Made by a program: the position numbers and the translations under genes. The notes under the pieces are model-generated. The model worked only from the letters and a program-made list of their open reading frames with translations. It was not told the DNA's origin and did no database searches. DNA of 64,000 bases, taken from contig OY292276.1 in NCBI GenBank assembly GCA_958496175.1, positions 32,632,449-32,696,448 on the forward strand. The letters are read 5' to 3'. Below are positions 35,283 through 48,400 of this stretch, piece by piece. The stretch comes from Sisyra terminalis. Lineage: Eukaryota > Arthropoda > Insecta > Neuroptera > Sisyridae. Within the stretch, counting starts at the first letter, position 1. Every line of letters begins with the position of its first letter.

Positions 35283-38118
35283 TTTAAGAAATTATGTAAG
35301 AATAAAGAAGATTGATAATATTGGTTTAGCTGTCAAGTCATAAAAAGTAGTTATTCAATAATTCATCATAATTGTTTGACGCAAATTATTTTTTATTTGG
35401 TATTTGTAAAGAAGACTTTCATTAATTATGAACGTACAACAATATTAATAATTTTTTTATTCATTTCAAAATCGATTGTAAAAAATTGTGATGGAGAAAT
35501 TATTGTATTTAAGATTATACAATTATTAAGTTAATTTATTTGAAGATATCCAATAAATAGCTCTCTTACTTGTATGCATTTTATTTTTTTTTCTTATTAT
35601 CAAATCCAGTAAATTGTGAGCCCAAATGGATATAGTTGACCGACAGAAGAAATAATGGGGTATTTTACTAGTTTTTGAAAATTGTTTTAAATTTTGCTAC
35701 ATACTATTATAAACATAGTACATTGATATTTCTGGGAAATCTACTGATTATTAATGTTTATTATCAATAAAAATCAATTTCAAAGTTTAAAATCCCAAAA
35801 CCGCACCAAAAACGCTATTTCTATAATGACGGTGACATAAGTTAAGGTAAACAAGTTAATCTAATTTAGCTAAAGTGAATTTTATTATTTTTCTTCATAT
35901 TGATTGGATAGAATGATGTACAAGTGATGTTCAGGGCCTAAATATATAAACACGTCTACAAAAATTCCACATCAACTATTTGTTTTTGTTCCAGCGAATT
36001 CCAAAATTATGGTTAATTCAAAGTTTTGTCAAAATTACATAAAATGAGGTTCTACGAAACTTCTGAACGAGTAAACGTTTGTAAATAAGTAATTGTATGT
36101 CTTAGGTTATAAGTTGCTATTATTAACTCACACAAAATTTGACTCCATTTTAAGGTTCAAAATAAAAACTCTCACACTTGTTATAAGATTTCATAAAAAA
36201 ATATCAAAAAACTAAATCAGTAAAGTAGTTTAAAGATGAAAAGATGAAATAGAACACTAAGAAAGCATAAAACCCGAATAACAATCAATCAAGGGAGGCA
36301 TATTTACTTGCATATGACGTCACCGGAGTTGCAACCAATCACAACCCGTTCTCGTTCCCGTTCAAATTTCCTAAATTATCTTCTTTTTTTTAAAATTTGC
36401 AAATACTTTACATAATTTAAATTAAAATAAAGTGCAATATCGTCAGCCTAAAGTGTTTACCTGCTAAGTCCATTTTAACAGTTTCACAGGGGAAATAAAA
36501 AAGGAAATGTAAGCTACATAAATTAGTATAGATATAAAATGTTCGTTTTATGTATATTTTGAAATTTGTATATTTGAAGTGATTTATCAGTTTGTCCCTC
36601 GATAATATTTTGTATTCCCTTTCTAATGGAACAAAAAAAATAGACTTAGCAGATTTACATTTTAAGTCGACGATATGTTTTTTACTTTAATACCTATATG
36701 ATAGAATTACAACAATTTGCATAATGTTTCGAACGTTGTTTTTAAATTCCCTGTTTAACTGTATATGGATAATTCTCATGAAATATAGAAATTCTTGTCC
36801 TTTCAGTTCTTAAAAAAATCTAAGTCAACTCTGATGTTTTTTTTTTCATGAAAAGAACATCACTTGGTCCACTTGAGTACTTGAGCTAATGGTGAACCAA
36901 ATTTTTAAACCACATGAATATCCCAATAGAATAGTAATTAAATAGTATTCTGAAAATTCTTTCTTCACTTTGTCCCAAACTTCTGATTAGCCGTTTATAC
37001 CTTCTAGATCAACATTTTTTCAAAAAAATTGCAAATTTGACTAATCGATTAAAAACACAGAAGATTTATAAAAATCTGTTGAGTTTGAAATGAAAAGTAA
37101 AGAACATGTTTTCAAATATATTTTTGATATGAATTCCATAAAATAAAATTATTCCCACACACGTTTACTAACCGTCGATATATGAGCGTATATATAGCTA
37201 TATGTAATCATTCATGAAGGCAATCATCGATTTTTGATAGTTAACAGTATTATAAATTATTTCACATATTTAAGTCATCTTACATGTGTTAGAGTATCTA
37301 TACAAAAAAAAAACATGAAAATTATTTTAAGATTATATTTTCAGTCGTCATTCCCTCACATTGAAAAAAAATAGAGGTATTTACTAAATCTTAATAATAA
37401 TGGCACAGTAAAGTAGGTTGTCAGAGACAGTAAACTTTAACAAAAATTCAAATGTAACAAAAGCTTATGTACCAATATTTTTTAAGTTTTACTTCATTTC
37501 GTCATTCCCTCTCTGTCATTTCCTCATTTCACATTAAAACGAGGGAATGACGATATATGAGCTAATGGCTTTTAAAATAGTCAAAATTGACTTCTTTTTT
37601 ATTTCTTTGCTTATTTAGTTTTTAAATTAAACGTTTTTTCCTGTTTAAATATGAGAATATCATTCATATTGACATTAATAAAAAAATATTGCTGTAAGTT
37701 CAATACAGAGATATAAGTTGATCATTTTGACAGTGCAAGACAACAACTAACACTTTACGGAGGAGTATTGTATTTACGTAACAATAATACTGCTAGGGCC
37801 CAAACTTTATGCTCGATATCAAACAATAACAGACCCAATTCATTGATGGTATGGCCTATAAAAACCGTTCCCTCACTTTCAAAATTATAAATAATCCTTA
37901 TAATTCATCTAAAATAAGTTTATTTTGGGAACCACTACATTTGTAATATATAGTTACTGAAATGCTACAAAATTGGTTAAAAAAAAGAAATTTTAAAAAA
38001 TATTTTTGATAATTTTTTTTACCTAATTTCGAAATTTGATGAGAATCACTCATAAATATTTACTTAAAAATTCCTCATAGATTAAGAGATTGCCTGCACG
38101 TATCCATATTCTCTTGTT

Positions 38119-38555
38119 GACCGCTACTACAACTGTTTCATTACTTGAACCATAAAAATATTGAAATTATAGATAAGTTAAGCAGCCTCTCAATATTATA
38201 ACACGCTCAATATTATTGTACAATATTTTGGTTTGTGCAATAAAATTGAGCGTGTATGGGCGATATTGAAAGATTGGGCAATATATTGTGTGATTTTCAA
38301 AATCTTAAAAATATATTGTACAAACGGGTAAATATTGTGTCGTTAATTCGCACAACCGTCAATATCGCCTCTACACGATACAATATGTTGCACAAACCAA
38401 CATATTGTACAATAATTTTGACCGTCTAGAGACCACCGTCAATATATTGTGCAACTCATATTGCACAATAATATTGAGTGTGTAGGGGCAGCTTAACTTA
38501 TCTATAATTTTAATATTTTTATTGTTCAAGTAAAGAAACAGTTATAGTAGCGGTC
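38119..38555. mobile_element. Foldback element, family D
   Basis: 437 bp with terminal inverted repeats of about 75 bp: GACCGCTACTACAACTGTTT on the left and its complement (AAACAGTTATAGTAGCGGTC) on the right, both continuing through AAATTATAGATAAGTTAAGC. The centre is a run of CAATATT / ATATTGTACAA motifs in both orientations. No ORF. Confidence 0.8.
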
Positions 38556-38843
38556 GCCAAATGTTTTAAGCTCACGGAATAAATTCTTAATCCAAATCCC
38601 GCGAATTACTATTACGATTTTTTGAATGTTAAGTATATTATAATAAATATATTCCACATTTCTCTGTGGACCAGCGAAATTTTCTCGCGGATCACTATAA
38701 CTAACAATATTTAATTATTATTTTGGTATTAGCTTGTGAATCAATATAAATTTATTATTTTACTAATGTTGACTAATGTTTTGACTTGACTAATGGTAAA
38801 ATTTCAGATTCTTGATGATAACAGATTAATAAAATTCTCAGAG

Positions 38844-39320
38844 GACTAGGATCAAAAATAAACAGTTAAAACTTGATTTTTACATGCGATGTTTCGGCCC
38901 CTTTATTGTGCCTTCCTCAGGCGTTCGTAAACAATCGCTTTAACTTTGTTAATAATAATCATTGTTATAATTCATTTTTATTAATACGGCACAGTTGGTA
39001 AAATCAATAATAAAACTTCCAAGATATATAAAAAATCAATAAAATAAATATTTTTTTTATATGTATTTAAAAATAGTGTCATTTTTAACTAATTTTTAAT
39101 TATTTTTATATTTTTTTATTTTTATTGAAATTTTATGTATCTTGCAAGTTTTATTATTGATTTAACCAACTGTAACGTGTTTATAAAAATTAATTATGAC
39201 AATGATTATTATTAACAAAGTTAAAGCGATTGTTTACGAACGCCTGAAGAAGGCTCAATAAAGGAGCCGAAACGTCGCATGTAAAAATTAAATTTTAACT
39301 GTTTATTTTTTATCCTAGTC
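38844..39320. mobile_element. Foldback element, family E, with CTGANGA...GAAAC arms
   Basis: 477 bp, nearly a perfect palindrome. Ends are GACTAGGATCAAAAATAAAC and its complement. Each arm carries CCTGA(A/G)GAAGGC, a short loop, then GCCGAAAC(G/A)TCGCATG, once per strand (about 39241-39282 plus, 38888-38930 minus). This resembles a hammerhead ribozyme core but with one extra base next to stem II. The middle is poly-A/T. No ORF. Confidence 0.75.
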
Positions 39321-39484
39321 AATCCTAGTTCTGACTAATGTCCTTGATTTGTTCGTGGTATACTTGATATAACCAAATTATGTGTAAGGTTTACGTGACT
39401 TTAGTTTTTTTTTTCAAAGTAAATAATTCCTATAGTTTGCAACACTTATTATTTTGATTGACAGATAATCAGAAAACGTTCAAA

Positions 39485-42400
39485 ATGAAATTGTCATCAC
39501 GTTTGAAAATTATAATCAGCTTTTTTGTATTTCAATTATTGATTCAATGTTATTATCAAATTGAACCAGGTAAATGATTAAATTAACTTTAAACGCTCCA
39601 TTAATATATAAAGAAATCTTAGTTAGTAACTGTATTTAGCTTACAGTTTGTAAAAACAAATTAACTTGCAGTTTGCACGTGCGAACTAACTTTACACTTA
39701 TTATCCCTACTTAATGTGAATAATTTATAACGGTTAAAAAAAATCTATCAAATATTTGAAATAATTTCCGCTTTTTCAGTTATTTAGTAATGAAACCTAT
39801 TAATATTTTACAAATGTTATAAAGTACACGGCAAAAAATATAGCAAAAATTATAATAATGCAACGTAAATTATGTTATTCATTGTTGCAGTGGGGAACTT
39901 AAACCAAGATTATGTCACTTATACTGACTTTTACTTTTACGATGACGCATCGTAAATTTTATTTAACAAAGATTTCTGCTTTAAACAGCACACATTTTTA
40001 TAGAACCAGTATGCTTGTCAGTTCATTGACAAGCCCGAGAGCAGGGGTAGAGATGTAATGGTATTAATAGTTCCGTCTCTTTTACTTGTGTATGGTGTTT
40101 GTATTTGCTCTTATAGAAAAACTTTCCAATCCAACATCGTAATTTTTTATGATGATCATTACAGAAAAATGTCGTTATAATCACTATGTTATAACGTAAA
40201 AATTCAAATGTCGCTATATAATAACTTTTAAAATAGAATATTGTAAAGACTAAGATAATGAAAGTCTAGTCCTAGCTAACGATGTTACATTGTAATTTTT
40301 ACCTTAATTTGTTTCTGAGTAGATATCTAAAAGAATATTTTACTAAATTCACACAATATTGATGTCCCTACTATTTAAATATTTGTACAATTTACTTGAC
40401 CTAAAATATTTTTTTTTTAAATTTCAGAGAGTAGAAAAGCCTCAAGTGATAATTGTTGGGGTGTTCAGGAAGATAATCTGGTGCCTTATCATTACCATCT
40501 GAATTTATACATAGATATGTATGACAATGTGTTCAAAGGCGTTGCAACAATTGAAATTAATGGAAATCATAACACAATTGGTTGGATTCATGCATGTAAC
40601 TTAACGATCGATGAAATATTTTTGAATAACTATTACAAGCTTTCATTTTGTTACAAATCCATTGATTTATTACAAATAAATTTTGGTGACCATTCCATTT
40701 CCCAAATCGAGAATAATCTCACATTTCATTATAAAGGTTCGTTGCAATCAATGGAACGAGGACTTCATAAATATAAAATTTATGATTTTGATAAAAAACG
40801 AGCTAAGTAAATATTTTTTTATTAATTTTCATCTGGCCCGATTCTGTAATATAAAACTTCCGTGAAATATGTATCGTATCATCTTTGTCTTGGACTTAAT
40901 TTATAATTGGCCTGTCGGTTTAATTAAGTTTACATTAGAAAAATAAAGTTAGAAATAATTATTACCTGATGATGACAGTAAAAAACTGTTGAAGCGCGTC
41001 GTAATAAAGAAGAAATTGAGTCTCATAAGACATATATAATTATCCATTAATTAGAAAATACATTAATCTGGTTTTATCAAATTCGAAATAAAGACAGCGA
41101 TCCGTTCGCTACCACGTCTCTACTCGGTTTTTCTTAAGTTCTTAAAAACTAATAAAAACCGATTATGGATGAACGCTGTAGATTCAGAATTACGAAATTC
41201 ATTGGTTAAAAAAGAATGATGTATTTCGCTATCTTATCTTCTTATGCAAACTGATACAAATAGTTAAATAGTATAATAATATGAAAAGTAAATCAATAGT
41301 ATAATAGTTTTATTACTTGGATTCGGGCCTGCTTTTCAGCCAAATAAATTTTCATAATTTTTAAATATTTGTTTCAGAACTATAATTCTATCAAAAATAT
41401 TTCCAGCCAACGCTCATTATATTTTTCCCTGTCTTAATTATCCTTCTTTCAAAACGAATTTTAGCCTAATTATTAATTTGGAAAATTCGGTTGGATATAC
41501 TCCTGTCTTCAATACACCTATCCAAGAAACGGTATAATATATTTACGATAAACTATTGGCTCAAGTCTCTTTTAGAACAGTCAAATCTAGCAACGTTGCA
41601 TTGTCAACTTTGTTTATTATTCAATTCGCGATTTTTTTTGTTAACTCAATTCTAATACAATATAATTTTCTCTTTTGTGGCTAAATTTTCATTGTAGGCC
41701 AATTTTTTCGCGAAATAAATTAAAAACAAAGTAGTAAACATAACGATGCCAGATTTGACTGTTTTATAAGGGACTTGAGTCAAACTATTTTTGTAATAAA
41801 CTATTTTTATTTATTTTTTAGATTGATCAATCCGTTCAAGTTTATATTTTTGAGACAACTGTACAACTTCCGTTGCATGCTTTAATTATCAGTATAATAG
41901 AATTTGAAAATATAACTTTTGCACTCTTCCCGGAAATTAATATAACTGTGTATTCCATGAAAAAAATTACAGAAATGGAAAAAAGGGTTATTTCAACGTA
42001 CACAGATACTGTTTACGAATACATTTTATTCTTAATGAAGCAATATTCGGTTAAGCCTACTCCTGTCGATTTACGTAAGTAAATATAATTTAATAAAAGT
42101 TTTTTATTGGTCTACATTTTTATAGTAATAATATATTGTAACGGAAAGAGGCAAAGTTTGTCTCTCTCTTTGTGCCATGCCGGCACGCAATTGGCTGAGT
42201 GACTTCTATCTCTCTCCCACCAAAGTAGAAAGTTCTCGAACATTAGCGAACCTTGGAGGTCATTCTGGAATGTTAGGTTGCGGGTATATAAGGCGCTCAG
42301 TTCAAAACAGTAGGGAGTTCTGTATAGAAATTCATTGGTGAATTTCCGTTACAACAAAGCGATTATTATTGTGATTTCGATTATTGTAATTTGAGTGATT

Positions 42401-45400
42401 GTTTTGAGAAGTGTAATTGTGTAATAAAAAGTGTATAAAAGTGTAATAAAAAGTGATTGTTAAGTGTGAAAGTGATTATTTATTTCCAAAAGAAATTAAA
42501 GAACGAATAACGCCATCTCAATATAGTTTTGAGACGTCACGTTACAATATAAACAATAAAAATAAAATAATAATAAAGTTCTAGACGCACGTCTTTGCTT
42601 TTTAACAAATAACTAAAAAATATTGTAAATAGAATAAATTATTATGATTCTTTATTATAATGTTATTTAAAGACATATGTCTCAGATCACTTGGAAAAAC
42701 GACCTTAAAAAACCCAGCACTTATTTAGTTAATTATAATTAATGAATAATAAGTTTTATTCTCTTGTGTTTTAATGTAACATTGTGGTCATACCTTCCAA
42801 TGTTTTTTATTTTAAAGCACTCTCATTATCCTTGCATCTAAAAAAGAATTTTTGCACACTTCCCTTAAAAATACTTTTATCATTGGAAGGTTTCCATCTC
42901 TATGTAGTTGCTTAATCATAGTATACCTGAGGGCATTTAAACCAATTATGAAAATTTTGTTTTAAAGAACCTACGGTTTTTTAGAATGGTTTCACTAATA
43001 AAATTCCAGCATGGTGCAGCATACGTGAGCATTGATCTTATTAGAGCTTTGTACAAAAGAATTTGGTTTTTTATGCTTAGAGCACTGTTTCTATTTAGCA
43101 AGAGGAATAGGGCCATAATTAGACCCTTTCCTTTTTACACTAGATTATTTATATGTGCTGTGAATGTTAATTTTTGGTCCATAGTGATCCCCAGGTACTT
43201 TAGTGCGGGAGACCGCTCTATTTCTTGGTTGGCAATTATTAAACGTTCCTTTTTAATTCATCTTCATTTAGTAGTTAAAATAGCTTTCGTTTTTCCAGCA
43301 TTTATTTTAATTGTGCACTTAAAGAAATACCTATTTATTCGTTCTAAGTTTTTCGTTAGTTTATTGACTACTGTGTCGGACAGTGCCGTGTCATTTGTAA
43401 AAAGGAACATTGCTAAGTTGTTCCTACAAGGACCTTACACCGATTAGCCAATAAAATTTTAAAGTACGAATTTACCAAATTTGTTTTTTGTCCACGAAAT
43501 TCATGACATTTATGGTCAAAGTAGAGTTAACCAAAGAAAGTATCTTAGTTACTTTCAAGTATCTAAGATAAAGTATTTTAATTCCTTTATTTTTCAGCAA
43601 AATGTACCTAGTATCTAAGATGCTTTTTAAAAAGAAATGTATCTTGTATATGAAAAAAGTATCTCAGATACTTTTAGGTATATCTAAGATACTTTTTTAC
43701 AAAAAGCTACAAAAATAAAGTAAGTAACAAAGAATAAAATGGGGTACGTGACTACATGGTTGTACAAAATAATGTTTACTTTTTGATTTTTTTGTTTTGA
43801 TAACTGTTATATCTTTATTTTACTCATATTAGATATAGGTATTTTTGAAGATTTTTAATATTTCCTACTTCATTTGGAATTTTATTATGTTAAATTCTAT
43901 AAAATTCAATATTTACCTGTTATATTAATCTTTTATCGTTTTATTAAATGTGCTAAGTTTACAAGGATTTGGACATGTATACATTCTTTCCTTTTCCCAA
44001 AATTATTCTTAAGAAAAAAAATACAATAACTGATTTTTTTAATAATTTTAACTATTACGTTATGAAACTTAATACAGACATAGTTTACAAAGTAAGTTAA
44101 GATAATAATTTAAGTTACTCTTTTTAAGACTTAGTAGATACCAAAAGTAACTGTCCGAGCTTTTAACCACTAATTATCGTCTATAGAGTCATTTTAGAAT
44201 AGGAGCAATGGATTTACTGTTTTATAGCCGATTATATGCATTTTTATCTTAAGAGTACCTACTAACAACTTTTTCTTACTAATTTTTAGATATTATCCTA
44301 ACAAACGGTTTTCGACAAGTCTCTTGGAAAGGTTGGGGAATTATAGTAGTTCATTATTCATTCATTACGAAATGCCCTACAAACGTCCAAAAATGTTTCC
44401 CATTAAAATTGCATCAAATCTTGCATCCTATTACCAAAATGTTCTTTGGAATATGGGGTAGGTATACTTTCTTATTACGAATATTGCAAATACATATCGT
44501 ACGAGATTTGGTTTGTTCATTCTTAAATATAAGTGTTATTAATGATTAAATTTGCCTTACGTGTTTAATACGTTAAAACAGTGTTTTTCAAACTGAGGGG
44601 TGGCCTCCTAGAGGACCTTGAAGCTCCTGGCAAGGACCAATGAAATATTTAATGGTGTATAAAGTATTTTTTGTCACTAAAGTCTAAATTTTTTGAGGAC
44701 GGAAGCCCTGCTTTTTTTCCTGATTTAGGCCAAGGTACGAAAAATTTTGAAAAGCACTGCGTATAATGCACACTTTGAAGCTATTTAAACTTTAACGAAA
44801 ATATTACAGTAGTGTATACACTTATGCGAATTTATACTATAACAGTACTATAACTAAAATTTTTCTTTTGGAACTCTCGAACGACAAAAAAGCACCAATT
44901 AATGGCATAAAAAAATGAAAATTTCCAAATTTGGATAATGGCCCAAATCGAAGTTTTCCTTCAAATCGTTTTTCCGGGAAAATATGCAAGCTATGAAAAT
45001 TTTTCTTTCGGAACTCTCGTACGACAAATAAACACCAATTAATGGAGCAAAAAAAAAACGGCGAAATTTTAATATTTTTGGAAAAGCTCAAAACGTCAAG
45101 TTACCACTACATAGGGTTTTCCTGGAAAATGTGCGAGCGACAATTTTTTTTCCAAAACTATTTTACGGCAAAAAAACACCAAAATATTTCGTAGTTATAT
45201 TTTACAAATTCCACAAGTGTAGTGCTAACTGCTAACTTGATGGACGTACAAACAACCATAGCCACGCAGCTCTGGCGTATTGTATAAATTGCAGCAAATT
45301 CATCAAATTCAGTACAGTATTTCAGGGGCGATATCACACAACACAATATCCGCACGAGTCTTAAAGACACTACCAACTCAACAACAATCAACGCTAAGCA

Positions 45401-48400
45401 ATACATATTCATTATTACCCAAATTATCATCAAGCGTTCCAAAATAAACAAATAATAATTCTTTGCCAAAATAATTCTGACACACAAATCCTTAAACCAG
45501 TATACCTGTGCTCCTTCATCTTCTCCAAAATTGAATTTTTATTTCATACACTTAGTTTATTCGTCATTGAGACTATTAGCAACAAATAGATATTCTTCTG
45601 TTTAAATGTTCAAATCCTCAATGGTATTTATACGTGTATTTTTTTTAGTTACCCCTAAGCAATGGATATATTATCATTTTCTGGAAGCATTGGGAATTTT
45701 AATAACGATGCAGTTTGTGAATTGGAAAGTACTAAATTCAGTTGACGTAAGTATAAAACAATGCACATAAATGCATTAAAAAGAAGACATTCATATCACA
45801 TATGGTAAACTTATTTTTTAAAAGTTAATAATCATAACTCAGAGTGGCTAAATAGGTTTTGAAATTGCTCGTCATTAATTATATCAGCCACACATATAGT
45901 AATGATACTGATATCACATAGTGACGACTTGATGTTTTCGCACAACAAATATTAACTATTACAAATCAGCAATTGATGCTGTGTAATAAACATTTCCCAT
46001 TCGTTTGTTTGCTATTCGGTTTCTATTCCCATTTTTAATCACAAAATATGCAAAAGTATGAGAAAAAGAGTTGATTATATTTAAAGTATTGAATCGAATT
46101 GAAACCCGATGGAAACTTACAATTGGGATTGTTAAACTTTTTTACACACGTTTATATGATAAAACGAATTGATAAGAATACTTTCCGATAGAATTTGATT
46201 CAAAAACCTATCAGTAGGAAACAGTTCAACGCGCGTTTAAGTGCCATAGGGAAAAATCGAAAAACATTGAAAGATTCGATTTTTCTCGATCACACCAAAT
46301 ATGTGACGACCTATGCTAATTACCTCAGTTTCAATGACTTCATCTGCTTATGAGCAGAATATTATAATGTACTGTACAAAGCTTTAGTCAAGTATAAACT
46401 AAAAGCTTATTCTACTAAACTGTTCTACTAGCTTTTTAACTAGCTTGTTCTACTAATCATTTTCTATGAAGTGCAAACACGCTGACTAATTTTTATTAAA
46501 TAGGATTTTTATTAAATATTATAACTATTTTTATTAAATAGGAACCCTGGTATTACCATGGATTTCTTTATCAGACTATGTATCAAACTTCAAAGATTAA
46601 CATACAACCACTATTGAAAAATTGCAGTTATTCTTTTGATCATGAAATGAGTTTTGTGTTGGAGGAGACGTACTCTTATAAAGTGAGCTTTTATATTTAT
46701 TTTCATAAGATTGTAATATTATGATTTTAACTTTTAGGTTCTCGGTCTAATCTTTATGTTTCGTTTGGAACATGAATTTTTTAATCAAAATGTTGGAGGA
46801 ACATGTATTTTGAGTTCTGAAATTTTTGATATTACTCGATTTTACGATTGTTTGTATATTAAATATCCACTCTCGAAAGGTTGGCTTATCCAATGGTTGC
46901 AACAAAAAAACTACCCTCTTGTCTATGTGTATTCGAAAAATGAAATTATTTTTTTATGTACAATATCTATATTCACCTATTCTTTCAATAATAACGTAAG
47001 GTAAGACTTAAAAATTAAAAAAAAAAATATTTTTGTTTGATTATATAACATTACTGATTTTTTAACATTATACTTTGCCTCCTCCGTTAAAAAAAAGCAT
47101 TTAGAGACACTTTTAAATAATTACTTACAATTAAAATGCCTGTAATAACTTTAAAAGACTTCTAATGGGGTTCTTGAATTTTAAAGTGCTTTTAAATGCC
47201 TTTTTCTGTCATTTCAAAAGAGCGGAAATGTAACTGTAATATTGATTAAACGCTAAGAATCATGAGATAGAGGTATATATTGTCTTTATTATACTCTATC
47301 AAAATTTGTTAATTTAAATAAAATATTTTCAAATAATTTAATTCTAAACCTAATCGAGGTTATTTGAAATAAATAAAAGACATTTATAAAAAAACTTATT
47401 AAATTGATAATACGCAATTGTTATCGCCACCTGGTGAGTTTTGAAAAGAACAAAACAGAATTTATTTTAAGGAGGAGTCGTAAGACCAGCTGTGTTATTA
47501 AAAACGGAAAAGTACAAATTCAATTAACATCTATTTTCAATTCTTTAAAAATTATTAGTACATATTCTCAATTTTTAGCTATTTTGAAATTAGTAGAATA
47601 TTAATTACGTTATTATTTTTACAGGCATTTAAAAAGATGTATTTTTGATGTTGTAGCGAAATAAAAAAGACTTAAATATACACTATGAAATAGAAAAGAA
47701 TATGTGGCAACTAATAGAAATCAAAGGTAACAAGTATGCAACTGATGCATAGCGTTTCGTAGGATGTCTGATCACCGGCCATATTTATGTCTTTTTCCTT
47801 TTTTGTTACATGCATATCAGCTTTTCTATCAGTTATTATATATAAACCTTGTTAGAATACAACCTATTGTTAAAAATGCTCAAAGAAGTTATAAAAGGCA
47901 TTTAAAAACATTCAAATTTTAAACGCCTCTTTTTAACAGGGATCGTATATGACAATATATTTTAGCTTTTGGTGTGTTGTAGATGAGAAAAGGTTGCGGA
48001 GCACTGCTTTACATCAAGAGCGTAAGAATGTGACATTGAAGAGAAAAAAAACGTTTTTTCTTTATTTAATAATAATCAGTTTGGGCAGAATCTATTTTTC
48101 TAAGAAAATATAATCGGAATTGGAAAAAATCATGTTTGCTATTATATAAAACAAAGCTTCCTTTTATTTCCTTTGTATACGAGAGTGTTATGGTTACTGT
48201 AATGAATCAAAAATGATTAATAGTTATATATCTACCATTTTTAGTAATTACCAAAAGTTGTGGAAAAACTAAATACAAAAAAATCGATTTTTTTAAAATA
48301 AAAACTGTTTTTTTCCATAATCGATTATTTTTCACATCCCTACAAGAGCATTTAAATAAGTCAAGTTAAGTCTAAATTCATGTATTCTCACTAGTGTCCG

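Larger units (their letters stand above)
35283..39484. other. Intergenic with two palindromic elements
   Basis: No exon-like ORF on either strand. 35283-38118 is A+T-rich. At 37500-37553 CGTCATTCCCTC and GAGGGAATGACG form a short hairpin, and CGTCATTCCCTCA occurs again near 37348. 38119-38555 and 38844-39320 are foldback elements described separately. The aminopeptidase-like promoter must lie just before 39485. Confidence 0.55.

Noticed and set aside
42986..43447. 153-codon plus-strand ORF
   Set aside because: Antisense of the jockey-like RT remnant; the minus strand carries recognisable RT blocks.
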